From positions 1,550,001 through 1,614,000 of the forward strand of contig JACONQ010000017.1 in NCBI GenBank assembly GCA_014281115.1: a stretch of DNA of 64,000 nt. Reading direction: 5' to 3'. Each line of letters opens with the position of its first letter. Positions within the stretch are counted from its first letter, which is position 1. Position numbers and translations under genes: made by a program. The DNA is from Laburnicola sp. R22_1. Lineage: Eukaryota > Ascomycota > Dothideomycetes > Pleosporales > Didymosphaeriaceae. The notes beneath the pieces are model-generated. The model was not told the origin of the DNA, did no database searches, and saw only the letters and a list, made by a program, of their open reading frames with translations. Below, piece by piece: positions 19,832 to 29,656 of this stretch.

Positions 19832-20443
19832 ATGACCATCTTTGCAAACAAGAACGAGTTTCTCACCCTCGGCGTTGACGCCATCACACCGAGCGCCTAC
19901 CAAATGGCGCAAGACTGCACCATCTGCCTCGCCGCGCTCGATCTCACACCCGAAGACGTAGCCAACGAGCAAGATCACCCCGCGATTCGCATTAAATCGT
20001 GCGGCCACATCCACGGCAAAGAGTGCCTCACAGCCTGGCTCGACGTCGGCAATACATGCCCAACCTGCAAGCGCATGCTATTCATACCTCCTCAAGAGCA
20101 GCCCATCACGCAAGAGGACGTCAACGCCATCATTCACCATCTCGGACATTGGTACGACGAGGACGTGCTGTTCCAACACCTTGCGCGCTGTATGTACCAG
20201 GCGGATGTGGAGGCGCTTAGGAGCCGACAGCAGGCTGAGACGCTGATTGCGATGGAGCGTCTTAGGGAGGAGGAGCAGGCTAGGAAGGATCGGGAGGAGG
20301 CCATGCTGAGGGATGAGGATTTCATGGATACCGATGCGGACGATGGCGATTTGCCATGGTCTGATGGCGAGGGGGAGGACGAGGATGTCCAAGAGGAGGA
20401 CGAGGATGAGGAAGAGGAAGAGGTCGAGGAGGAGGAACTATAG
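19832..20443 (+). CDS. RING-like protein with acidic tail (copy 2)
   Basis: 203 residues, single exon. It has the same plan as the upstream gene: C29-x2-C32, then C57-G-H59-I-H-G62-x2-C65 and C76-P-T-C79, followed by a charged helical region and a C-terminal run of about 30 Asp/Glu residues. Again the fifth zinc-ligand position is Gly (G62), though His61 is adjacent and might take the role. The two genes look like old tandem paralogues: same strand, same architecture, low sequence identity outside the RING. An E3 ligase or protein-protein interaction role is inferred. Confidence 0.8.
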   Translation: MTIFANKNEFLTLGVDAITPSAYQMAQDCTICLAALDLTPEDVANEQDHPAIRIKSCGHIHGKECLTAWLDVGNTCPTCKRMLFIPPQEQPITQEDVNAIIHHLGHWYDEDVLFQHLARCMYQADVEALRSRQQAETLIAMERLREEEQARKDREEAMLRDEDFMDTDADDGDLPWSDGEGEDEDVQEEDEDEEEEEVEEEEL

Positions 20444-23400
20444 GCTTCCTGGGCTAGGTCTCTGCAGGATGGAACGTGGTGCGTGTTTGCTTGTGCGACC
20501 TGGATTCGCGGCTTGAACGTACATGGAATCTTGCACACCATAATTGTTTTTCGCACCTTTTTCTTATTAGTCCAGTATACCCAGTTGTTCGAATGGAATG
20601 AGCAGCGAGCGAATGCTGCGTCGCGAATAATTCTGCCTCAGAATACGATGTTCAGCGGACAGTATTGGCAAGTTTAGAATGAATTATAATCTATCAGTAT
20701 CAGGAATTATGGAATAGCATGTACCTTTGATTTATGCGGTGATACGTGCTCAGAACCGGGGTAGATGTAGCTCTCTATACAAGATTGATTGTATTCTTCT
20801 AAACATATTCCGTTCTCTTTAAAAGAGGCCACAACAGAACAATATGCGGTCGAACATCAAATCTTCTATATACAACAATGCAATTTTTCTGCCGAACATA
20901 CAATAATAACAACTAGACAGAGTCGCCATGCAACTAAAAGACCGTTCCTGACCCATCTTAGGATCTAACAGCCCAAACTACAATATAATAGCCAGGTAAG
21001 GAAAGAATTAAGCGTAGTAATAACAGTGTCAGTTACACATAGCGAAGAGCTGAGAGACAACATGGTGGATGATAAAATTGTCAACTTTACATGTTCAGTG
21101 CTCAAGGCATGATGAAGCATGTAATAAGATTCGGCCCTGCTAGATTCGACATGCAGATGGCATTTTGCCCGATCCAGAACTCGTGATTTATTAATCTTCT
21201 AAGGTCTATAAAGGCGCAATCTAAATGTTGGAATTGATCGCAGCTTTGGCCGGCCTGCGACCAGAAGAACTTGCTTCATGATTGTCGTGGCTAGTAACTT
21301 GTCATAATCGTCGCCACTCCGCTTCCATCCACCTTGGAACTGAGAATCCATCGCTTACAATAAGACTCTTATTTGTACGCGAATTGAGGGTGTCCCGAAT
21401 GCTACGAGTGGCATGCAGAGAACCCCATGGGCGATGAGAAGAAGGATATGATAACGGGGTTGGTGGTGTTTTATAGATTTTGAAAAGTCGACTGATGTGT
21501 TGAAAGTACAGAACTTCGTGATTGCTGCGGGACGAGAATTCTGGGTGTGGCCTCTGTACATATATATTATATGATATTTAACACTCGCTAGTACTTGCGT
21601 TCTTATCAGTAAGTTGGTTCGGCAATAATTCAGCGTATTTATGTATACGGCTAGGATAGAAAGATAGCATAGTAGGACAGCATAGCTAGTCTGCTGGGAC
21701 TCGGGCTTTCGAAACTTGATACAATGGACTCTGGAGATAGCTGGTGCGTTGTAGGTCAGCCGAGCAATCTCAGCTGAGAACTACTTCCATGCATTGCCTG
21801 AGTTTGAGTAACGGATCGTACGGATGCTCGAACCTTGGTTGTGCTTGCTGTTAAGTCTTATAATCTGTAAAAGGTTAGGTCGACTATAAACGGATATGAA
21901 TGAATGAATGGATCGAACGATACTCGCAAGTGTAGTCTAGTAGCTACTAGTCTACTGAATTCTGACTCTACTCAAGGAAAACTCAGCGAGGACTAGAGAG
22001 ACAGAACGCTACAGTCTCGGCTCTCAGCCTTTCCCTCATGGTATTTTACCGATTGGACACCATCCATTTGCAGAACCACCTTACCTAATCCGCACCACGC
22101 GCCGAGCCGCTCGGAAATGAAGGGATCTGTTCCGCGGGGCGGGCATTGGCGCCAACAGTTGCGCAGTGTTGGAACTTCAGACAATTGGCAGTTTCCAAGA
22201 CCTTGACACACATACTCAGATAATCTTTTAACGGCTAAATGGTGGACGTTAGGAGATAGGTACGGCAAGGAGTGGGAGGCGCCGTAAAGCCGCGGGTAAA
22301 CCGTGGATCAGCCGCGCATTTCAGAAATCCTGAAGTCGCAAGGTGCCGGCTCTGGGAAGTGGAGATTACAGGCGCTGCCGGCTTGGTTCGATGCGTGCTC
22401 GTGCCAATGAGTGGAGCCACGAAGCCACGGTACGTGCTGGCACTGGCTTGCCCTAATGCGACATACAACAAAAAGCAGAAAGGGGCGATTCCAGGTACCT
22501 GGTTAATATGATCAATGTGTGTTGTCTTCCGTCATTGTCTGGTGTTGGGTCGCTAAGCATGGCGTCAGCGCTGTGTTACAAACACATTTGGGTGCACGAC
22601 GTTCCCGGGGGCTGCGATCCCAGCGCTTCGTCCTCGGACCATCTCATGGGGACAGATGCTGAGGTAATGAAACAATGCGTTCGAGGGGGCGGTATCTGAA
22701 TCGCACAAGTGCTACGTCGTAGCGCCGTAGTACGAAATCTCGGCTTTTCGGTCCCCAGTCAAGAGGTATCGCGTACCCTAGGGTAACACAGTTCACAACA
22801 AGGCTCCAGATCTTTGATTCAGTGCTGTATGTAGCTCATACCTAGGCGATACATGAGATAGCGGCTCGCGACGCATTCTCCTGTGAAGGTAATAACCACA
22901 TGGCACATGCAATGGCGACCGAAGCAGCGACCAAAGGGAAATCGCAAGCGCTGCCTGACGGATGTTTGTATTCAGCCCTTCAATTCCCTGTTATACTTAT
23001 TTCAGCCTACAAAACTCCAAGAGCGGGACTTTGTCATCCATCAGCACTTGCCATGTTTCAGTCAGCTCGTCCATGGCCCCATGGTGGTCAGCACGCCACG
23101 GTCAGCTGTGTCACGAGGTCACGGGCCAGCCGTGGGGGTGTAACTGTCCAGTGTCGAGGCCTCGAAAAAGGCAAGGCCTACACGTATCTTTGAGGATAAG
23201 CTGTTCTTCTACTGGGACGAGGCAATAATTGCTTTTCAGGCAGAAAATGCTGCGCGAGACGATACGTGTGGCGCTACATGCTAAAAGCCTGAACTCGCTT
23301 GCTTTTTCAGGGGATACTCAGCAGCTGAAAACTTAGCAGGTACTAACCGAGAGGTGTTGGAGGTTGCGGCCCGGTGCAGGCCGCTAGCCACAGAAGCAAA

Positions 23401-24054
23401 AAAGGCTAAGCAGCACTAAATCCTGCGATTCCTACCCAAAGGCAGCTGGCTAGGCCTGGCTGTTTCGATACATGTCCAAACCTTAACACGTAGGTTTAGA
23501 TACAAACCTAGGGGCTATGTTGATCACAATCCCAGTTGGTCACGCATGTGCAGCCGCATAGACCCGATGGGCAGAAATCGTCGACCATCATCTCCCCACG
23601 CCGGGCCATGGTTGTACCTCTCCCGTCTTAGGCTTGGCTCTTACTCTGTTGCGCAGGCATGCCACCACGCTTTGGGCGAGGTGCAGTGCGGCCGTGGCAG
23701 AGATAGAGTGTTGGAGGGCGCGCATTGGAGCGACTGGTCAGGGATGTATACGGCTCTGCAAATCAACCAACCCACCCGGATTCTTGGATTCTTGGTTCCC
23801 GAACTCCGCCCACGCGCGTGGACATGTTACGTGCAGACCCTGGTTACACGAGCCGCACGTTGCGGTCCTGCCATAACTGGTCCAGCCTATCGTTTGTGCC
23901 TAACAATGGCCTCGGTCAAGCGTGGAGCTTAGCTCTCCCACGATTGTTGCCTCATCTACCCTGCAGCTCGCTCTTTCGGCTACCGCGCTGGTGTCTCCAT
24001 CTTCTCTCGTTCTCTCGTCCTCGATCATGGTATGAGCCTTGGACCAGCCTCACC
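20444..24054. other. 3.6-kb gene-free region
   Basis: Both strands were read. The open frames here are short, lack splice-joinable partners and show no recognisable family. Base composition is normal to slightly AT-rich (20.7-21.7 kb), without the extreme bias of the 14.6-kb island. It may hold long UTRs, non-coding RNA or a fully decayed element, but nothing can be supported. Confidence 0.5.
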
Positions 24055-25288
24055 ATGGTGCACCTCGCGAAACGGCGCTTCGACATCGTCAACAACCAGC
24101 AGGTCCTCCTGCTGGTGATACCCCCGATATTCCTGGCCTGCGCAACCGGTGTCGTAGTAGTACGATGGAGAGCAAGGCAGATGAAGCGGATCAACACCCT
24201 GGCGGAGGATCTGCTGTGTTTGTGCGGTCTGGTGCGTGGCATCCACTCATCCACTCAACATGGATGTGGTACTAACAGGAGCAGATTATGAGTCTTCTCG
24301 TTGTCATCATCGTTTTTGTCCTGGTTCTTGTGGACGGGCAGGGGAAGACTACCCGTGAGGTCGAGGAGCATTTTGGGGACTTGAAACTCCGATATTGGCT
24401 ACGAGTACGAGAGTGTCGCACTCGCAGACGAGAGATTTGTCCGCTAACCATTTCTCAAGACACAATTCGCCGTCGACTGCTGCTGGGCAACCTCCGTCAC
24501 TGCCATCCATCTCTCCTTGCTGCAATTCTACACCCGCCTCTACGATGCACGCCGACTCCTCCTCTATATTTGCTACCTGATGATGGGTCTGGTAACATTG
24601 TGGTTTGTGTACGCCATTGCAGCATGGGCGTACCACTGTCATCCTCCGGGTAGCTGTACGCTGGCGACCAAGAGCAACTGCGTCGTCATTGGGTCGCTAC
24701 ACGTCGCCTTCAATGGGCTGGTCATGGGTCTCGCAATCCCGGCTGTCACCGAGATGGACTTGGCGTCAGTTCGGAGGAAGCTCTCCATCGTGGGACTGTT
24801 CCTGTTGGGCTGCTTGTACAAAACAACCCCACCACTATCATCTCAAGCGCATTGCTAACAATCTCAGCTGCACCATCTGCGCCGTTTTGCGCATGGACTG
24901 CGTGTTCCCCTTCTTCGCGGAGATTGACAAAGACCCCATCGGCGCGGCCTGGGGCCGTATGCTGTTCTCGCCCCTCGAAATCGCCGTCGGCATCATTGCC
25001 TGCTCGATCCCGACCCTCACCCCGTTCCACAGCCGCTGGCGACTCCAGCATCGACAGCCGCCGAAAGAAGGTCCCACGCACGCTCTCCGAAGACTGAAGT
25101 TCCGCTCCGGAAGCAGCGGTTCCTCGACGTCGAACCTGAACCCGGCAAATTGGGTGGGGAAGAACACGGGACAGAACAATGCTTTTGTGTCGCTCGAGGA
25201 CGGCGGGAAGTCCAGCGAGAGGGTGAAAGATTTGGGCGGTCATGATATCAAAGTCACGAAAGAGTATAATGTCGTGCATAGAACATGA
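24055..25288 (+). CDS. rhodopsin-domain (PTH11/SAT4-like) seven-helix membrane protein
   Basis: Four exons, 24055-24231, 24285-24404, 24460-24815 and 24868-25288, give 357 residues. Introns of 53, 55 and 52 bp have CTAAC-type branch sites. The helices follow the fungal rhodopsin-domain pattern: VLLLVIPPIFLACATGVVVV followed by RWRARQMKRINTLAEDLL; helix 2 (SLLVVIIVFVLVLV); helix 3 with LSLLQFYTRLY; helices 4 and 5 (YLMMGLVTLWFVYAIAAW and VIGSLHVAFNGLVMGLAIP); helix 6 (LSIVGLFLLGCFCTICAVLR); then helix 7 near GRMLFSPLEIAVGIIACSIP. The C-terminal tail is soluble and Ser-rich. Members of this group are poorly characterised plasma-membrane proteins, some implicated in surface sensing. No CFEM domain is present. 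Confidence 0.82.
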
Positions 25289-26445
25289 GAAGCAACACTG
25301 AATCGAATCCAAGCTATTTTCCTTCTACGTCCACAGCCCTTGACTGAGGAGAGCGGCCATTTTCGTCCCCTTCGGACATACGAATCGGCGCGTCGTCGCA
25401 TTACATTTTTGTGGGATCCGCAAATTTGCATAGTTCCGGTGTCCCAAGGCGCAAGACGTAAGGTTCGGCAGCGGGCCGCTCATCCTAGATTCAACCTTCC
25501 AAATGCGGATCGGCTTGGCTTTATGTGAAACATCTGAATTCCTGCCTGGACTTCGGCATGCCCGGACGACGCGAATTCAAAATGGATATGCAGTTGCCAA
25601 CGCACAGGAATGTCGAGTTGCTGCGACGTGTGGAGCGGCCGGCAGATCAAGGGTCCTTGCGGAGTCGATCTACACATTCATGATCTACCGGAACGGAATA
25701 ACTTCCGGCCTAACTCCGGTGAAGAAACTCCATGACCGAAAGGACTTCGACGCGACAAATACAAAACATTGATCGCAAAGCCTTTCGATGGTCTTCCACT
25801 CGCTATCATTCTCTGCACCTTAGGCTCTGCACTCCTTATCCATACATGCTGGTTAATTACCTCCTCGTATTTGACAGGTTCTAGTCCCGCGCTAAGTGGA
25901 GTAATAATAAAACTCCCTTGCGTGGCCCTCAACTTCAAAACCTTAAATGCATACTAGTCATCACACTGGCTTCCTGTGCTCCAAATCCAAGCTCTAAGAT
26001 GAAATGCGGACGGTTGACGTGGATGTTTGCGCTCTTCGTAGTGCCTACCTTCAAATGTTGTTAAGATTAAGGACTGAGTGCACGAGGTCCTAGAAACTCC
26101 AACCCCGCAGCCACTCCGCCAAAAGATCCTCAGTGACAGGCTCAGCTTCCACGCTCGAAACCTTGCCAATGTTTTCACAAGCACATCTCATATCCTCCAT
26201 CCCATCACTCATTGACTTCAGAAAGTCTATGTGGCGTTAATTTAATCTACCTAGGGGTAGGACGACAAAGGCTTTCATCTTAAATAACATGACAAAAAAA
26301 GCAGAGCCCCCTGCTTAGTAATCAAAAAGAGCGTTAAAAGGTGATCACAAAAAAAGCGCTATTTATTTATTTAGTGTCAATTTTTTTATAAGAATAGGTA
26401 TAAATAAGTAAGCGAATATAAAAAGTACAATTAGGTAAACTAATA
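25289..26445. other. intergenic, with a small AT-rich patch
   Basis: No gene is seen. From about 26230 to 26440 the sequence is A/T-rich with poly-A runs, possibly a remnant of a small repeat. No inverted repeats or target duplication could be identified. Confidence 0.45.
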
Positions 26446-27309
26446 CTAGTCCATAACGGTGGTAGTAGTACAGCATCCATCCCTAATATGACCACAGTAA
26501 GAACAACCGACAGTAATAGCACCATGCGGGCCACCGTGACAGCTGCCACAATACCATGAACTCGTTACTCCTGTTTTTTGCATGTCTTGGTTCCAGCTAA
26601 GCACCTGCTTCTGTTCCTGATGGAAAGTTTCAGCAGGTATGAAAGGTTTGTTATCTTCGCTGGCGAATAAGTTGTACATCCATGTTATAGTGCTTCCGCT
26701 TTCCTTCATGAAATCTTCAACCTCAACATATTCTGCATTTTTGGAGCGAATTATGTCATGAATGACGATAGTGTTCTCAATTGTTGGAAGCATGTCCATC
26801 ATCGAAACAGTATAACTCTTGAGGTCTTCCGTTATGTTTCTCAGTTCTTCCCACCATGATTCAATCGTTATGAAGTCCTTTGTTTTGTACACGCTGCTTG
26901 GTAGGTGGATGCAAGAACAGATAAACTGTATGTCTCTCGTGGTCTTCGCAAGTGCGTCATCCTTGAGTAAGGGAGATAGACCTGCGAATGATTAAAAATG
27001 GCTGCTTGAACACGTTTCTAAGCTTGACTTACGCTCTGTCAACGAAATCCCTATCTCAAATAGGAAGAGCGACAATGTCGACCTCAGCTCATCGGAATAT
27101 GAAAGCAAGCTTCCCATCGCTTTGCTGTCTTTTCCTGCACCCCATAATCTCGATCGTATCCATTCATCCCTTAGTTCGTGATTAAAGCTGCACGATATTG
27201 CCCACAGCTGTTGGACTGGTTTAACGACACTGAACTACAAGCGACAGGAAGCAATCGAAATTATCGAGAATGAGGCTGTACGTACATTTTGGCTGAATAA
27301 TAGCGTCAT
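26446..27309 (-). CDS. protein with C-terminal zinc-ribbon-like Cys cluster, unknown function
   Basis: Three exons read leftward, 27309-27286, 27234-27033 and 26981-26446, give 253 residues. Both introns are 51 bp (GTACGT/TGTAG and GTAAGT/CGCAG) and the joins keep phase. The helical N-terminal part (LLSYSDELRSTLSLFLFEIG, then DIQFICSCIHLPSS and ITIESWWEELRNI) is followed by a cluster WYCGSCHGGPHG and GCSYCGHIRDGCC, likely one zinc site. Such short Cys clusters end several Dothideomycete proteins found near NLR-like genes, but I cannot name the family. The 24-nt first exon is the weakest part; an internal ATG at 27117 would give 206 residues. Its 5' end overlaps a possible exon on the other strand. 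Confidence 0.65.
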
Positions 27310-27327
27310 AGAACTGACATTATCTAG

Positions 27328-28278
27328 TCAAGCCAGACATCAGATCTCCCTGTCTTGTTGGAAACTCCAACTAGCACACTTTCGCTTCAAATCGAGGAAA
27401 TACAGCAAAACTTTGATCACGCAGTTTCAGGACTAAAATTGATAGGTGAAGAGCTAAACAAAACCATGGAGAGTACCGAAGTGCTTCCTGATGCACCAGT
27501 GAAGGTCACGCGAGGTCCGCACACAGTCGTGCAGCCACCACAGAAGCAGATCACGGAGAAATTACAGCATTACAAACAGGTGCAACAGAAATCCCAAACT
27601 CTATACAATGTTCTGAAAAAGTCTTGTAGGGATCACCAACAACACTTAGCACACTTCCGGTTACAGCCGCATTTACCCATAGGGAATAGCTCTGGCGCGT
27701 TCATCGAGTTCAAGCTCCGGTTCACGAAGTACTACAAAAGAACGGCAGCACCACATCCTCCGAACAGCCTATCATGGCTAGCCATTCAGACGTGCCTTGC
27801 AGATACATTACAGAGGATGAAAATTGGCCCCTCGTGCAGAGTCAAAGTAAACTCCCCTGACCGGATGGAACTTGATGACCAGCCCACACCAAGCACCGTC
27901 GGGAACCGCTCGGCTCGCAGAAATCGTTGCACACTTCTGAGGCGATACGATCAAGAGACTGCTGAGGATCCTCGGCTTTATCTAGGTTATTTGGAGGCAG
28001 ATGATTACGATCATTACCCGGTGTTTTTCAACGAAGCATACCTCACACATGGACGAAGTGAGCCTACTTCATTAGCAGACACTATGGAAGGCTATTTTGA
28101 CAATATTCGAGCAAGTTCCATGCCTTACGAGAGAGTAGAGCTCGCAAAGCAGCTCGCTTCCGCTATGATGCAGTTTCAGAGAACACCAATGCTACGCTCT
28201 GACTGGGGCAGCAACGATATTGTCTTTTTTGGAAAGCCTCACGATCGGATTGAGGCTCATCTACATCCACGTTATTAA
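27328..28278 (+). pseudogene. DUF7580-like (HET-s/HeLo-associated) protein, probable fragment
   Basis: The frame is open from an acceptor-like TAG at 27325-27327 to TAA at 28276-28278. The 316 residues contain a helical region (EEIQQNFDHAVSGLKLIGEE), a basic middle and a C-terminal block PYERVELAKQLASAMMQFQR followed by TPMLRSDWGSNDIVFFGK. That block resembles the conserved core of fungal DUF7580 proteins. No ATG starts the frame until 27466. A 50-bp intron-like stretch (27278-27327, GTACGT, CTGAC, CTAG) could join an upstream exon, but that exon would be antisense to the zinc-ribbon gene. The frame stops early after the core, and a short continuation lies in another frame (28263-28327). A decayed copy is the simplest reading. 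Confidence 0.5.
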
Positions 28279-28560
28279 TGAGCTAGAGCAACTGAAGGTA
28301 TGGATGATTAACGAGGACGAAGGGTGAAAAGGTAAATGCAGTTAGTGCACTTACTTTTAGCAAGGGATATGAACAATCACAGAGTGACAAAAATACTACA
28401 TTCTGCCAGCTTAAGAAGTAGCCGCACTCGTTAATAAAAGAATGAGTCGCCACAAGTCTTCAATAATCCTACAAGAAGAAGAAGAAGAAGGATGAAGTTT
28501 CAGAAACCTTTGAAAAGATGGTGCACACCGGCACAGCACCAAACTCCAACCACCACCCAC

Positions 28561-28570
28561 AAAAAAAAAA
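28561..28570 (-). terminator. RNA polymerase III terminator of tRNA-Pro 1
   Basis: A run of ten T on the minus strand begins three bases after the discriminator base of the tRNA at 28574-28715. Such T runs end Pol III transcription and argue that the locus is a real tRNA gene. Confidence 0.85.
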
Positions 28571-28573
28571 TAC

Positions 28574-28715
28574 GGGCCACACTGGGATTCGAACCTACAC
28601 CAGCCCCATTAGCACTCTTCTCTCCCCCGCCCAGCGGCTGACAACTTACCCAGGACCTCCTGCATCCGTGCGCCAACGCCCAAAGCAGGAATCGTAACCA
28701 CTTGACCATGTGGCC
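28574..28715 (-). tRNA. tRNA-Pro(UGG) with a position-37 intron and a 55-nt insertion in the T arm
   Basis: Read leftward from 28715. The acceptor stem GGCCACA pairs perfectly with TGTGGCC. Box A is TGGTCAAGTGG. The anticodon stem CCTGC/GCAGG has loop TTTGGG-T, giving anticodon TGG at 28680-28682. A 14-nt intron (28665-28678) follows position 37, as is normal. The T stem CTGGG/CCCAG with loop TTCGAAT forms only if 28595-28649 is removed. That insertion is 55 nt, begins GTAAGTTG, contains GCTAAT and ends GTGTAG. Box B (GGTTCGAATCC) is intact just after it. Without both insertions the RNA is 73 nt. A T10 terminator follows. It could be an active gene with an ectopic intron or a young pseudogene. 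Confidence 0.85.
28595..28649 (-). other. spliceosomal-intron-like insertion inside the tRNA T arm
   Basis: Within the tRNA at 28574-28715, the insertion splits the T stem after CTGG. It has the donor GTAAGT, the branch-like GCTAAT with its A about 14 nt before the end, and the acceptor TAG. Its size equals that of ordinary mRNA introns in this window. Precise excision gives CTGGGTTCGAATCCCAG, a perfect T arm. The boundaries could shift by one G, which is present on both sides. Confidence 0.8.
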
Positions 28716-29568
28716 GCTCGCTTTCTCGATGCCTGTTTTACGGCAAAGAAAATTCATATGCAGGCAGCTTAAGCGCGGGAAACGCGAGGTACCGTAACTA
28801 ACGCTGGGGCTGGGGCTGGGGCTGGGGCAGCAAACAAACAGGTTGGTTAGGGCTAGCGGCGGGAAGAAGAGGGAAGAGAGCTTGAGAGCAAACACTCCGC
28901 GCTGGGACGCATGTGGATACCGCGGTTAGTGGGGGTAGGGAAAGAGTCGCTGTGGAAAGATAATGATGATGAGCATGTGGGAAATACCTAAGTAGGGGTT
29001 GTGGAACTTGCTAAAGTTGTTTCAAATGTGGCATGCCTGCCTGCATACATGTATATGAGATGCGACTACATGATTATAACTAGGCTTTACTGCACGGGAT
29101 GTAGATGCTTGAGTCTAGTTTGGTTCATACTACACAAACAAGGATGCTTGCATGTTTTTTTGTATCATGGATGAGCGATTTGAGAAGTCATGTTGTATCA
29201 CCTGCAAAGATGGAGCGAGAAGCCGCATTGTACTACCTACCCATCTACACCCAATACATACTCGCCAGGACACAAATACCAGCAAGCGCCCCAGCTTTCT
29301 CCGCGCCTTCATACACACAAGTACCAAAAAAACGCTTCTATAACCAATTCCCAGTTCAACATTGCGTTGTTCAGCACACCAACAGCTTTCCCTCACGGCG
29401 TTTTATTGTGTCTCGAAAGGTCGCCAAGTCTTATCTTTTGATCCACAGCGCCAAAAAAAAAACTAGACCTCTTCTTCCCAGTCTTCTTCGCATACCCTCC
29501 TTCCACCCCTAACCCACTCCCAAAACCATCCATTCTCCCCCATTCCCCAAACTCAGCAAAAAAAGAAC
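28716..29568. other. spacer between the two tRNA-Pro genes, with a G4-type repeat
   Basis: At 28806-28827 four GGGG runs are separated by CT, a strong G-quadruplex pattern, about 90 bp upstream of tRNA-Pro 1. The remaining open frames, including one at 29105-29512, show no protein-like composition. Confidence 0.55.
29558..29564 (-). terminator. RNA polymerase III terminator of tRNA-Pro 2
   Basis: Seven T on the minus strand, four bases beyond the tRNA 3' end. Confidence 0.8.
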
Positions 29569-29656
29569 GGGCTCCACCGCGATTCGAACGCGGGGCCTCC
29601 TGCAGATTCGAGTAATGCTACCCAAAGCAGGAATCATACCACTAGACCATGAAGCC
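29569..29656 (-). tRNA. tRNA-Pro(UGG) with a 16-nt anticodon-loop intron
   Basis: Read leftward from 29656. The acceptor GGCTTCA pairs with TGGAGCC (one G-U pair). Box A is TGGTCTAGTGG. The anticodon stem CCTGC/GCAGG has loop TTTGGG-T, giving anticodon TGG at 29622-29624. The intron at 29605-29620 follows position 37. The T arm CCGCG-TTCGAAT-CGCGG is uninterrupted. The mature RNA is 72 nt. It has the same isotype and anticodon stem as the gene at 28574-28715 but different acceptor and T stems, so the two are not a recent duplication. It decodes CCA, and CCG or CCU by wobble. Confidence 0.93.

Noticed and set aside
23546..24291. Overlapping plus-strand ORFs before the 7TM gene
   Set aside because: Pro/Arg/His-rich, mutually overlapping in several frames, and no domain; only the part from 24055 belongs to a real gene.
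27001..27185. Plus-strand ORF upstream of the DUF7580-like fragment
   Set aside because: It is the mirror of the second exon of the zinc-ribbon gene and has no helical pattern expected for the missing N-terminus.
29105..29512. 135-residue plus-strand ORF between the tRNA genes
   Set aside because: Low-complexity, unlikely composition and no splice partners or recognisable motif.
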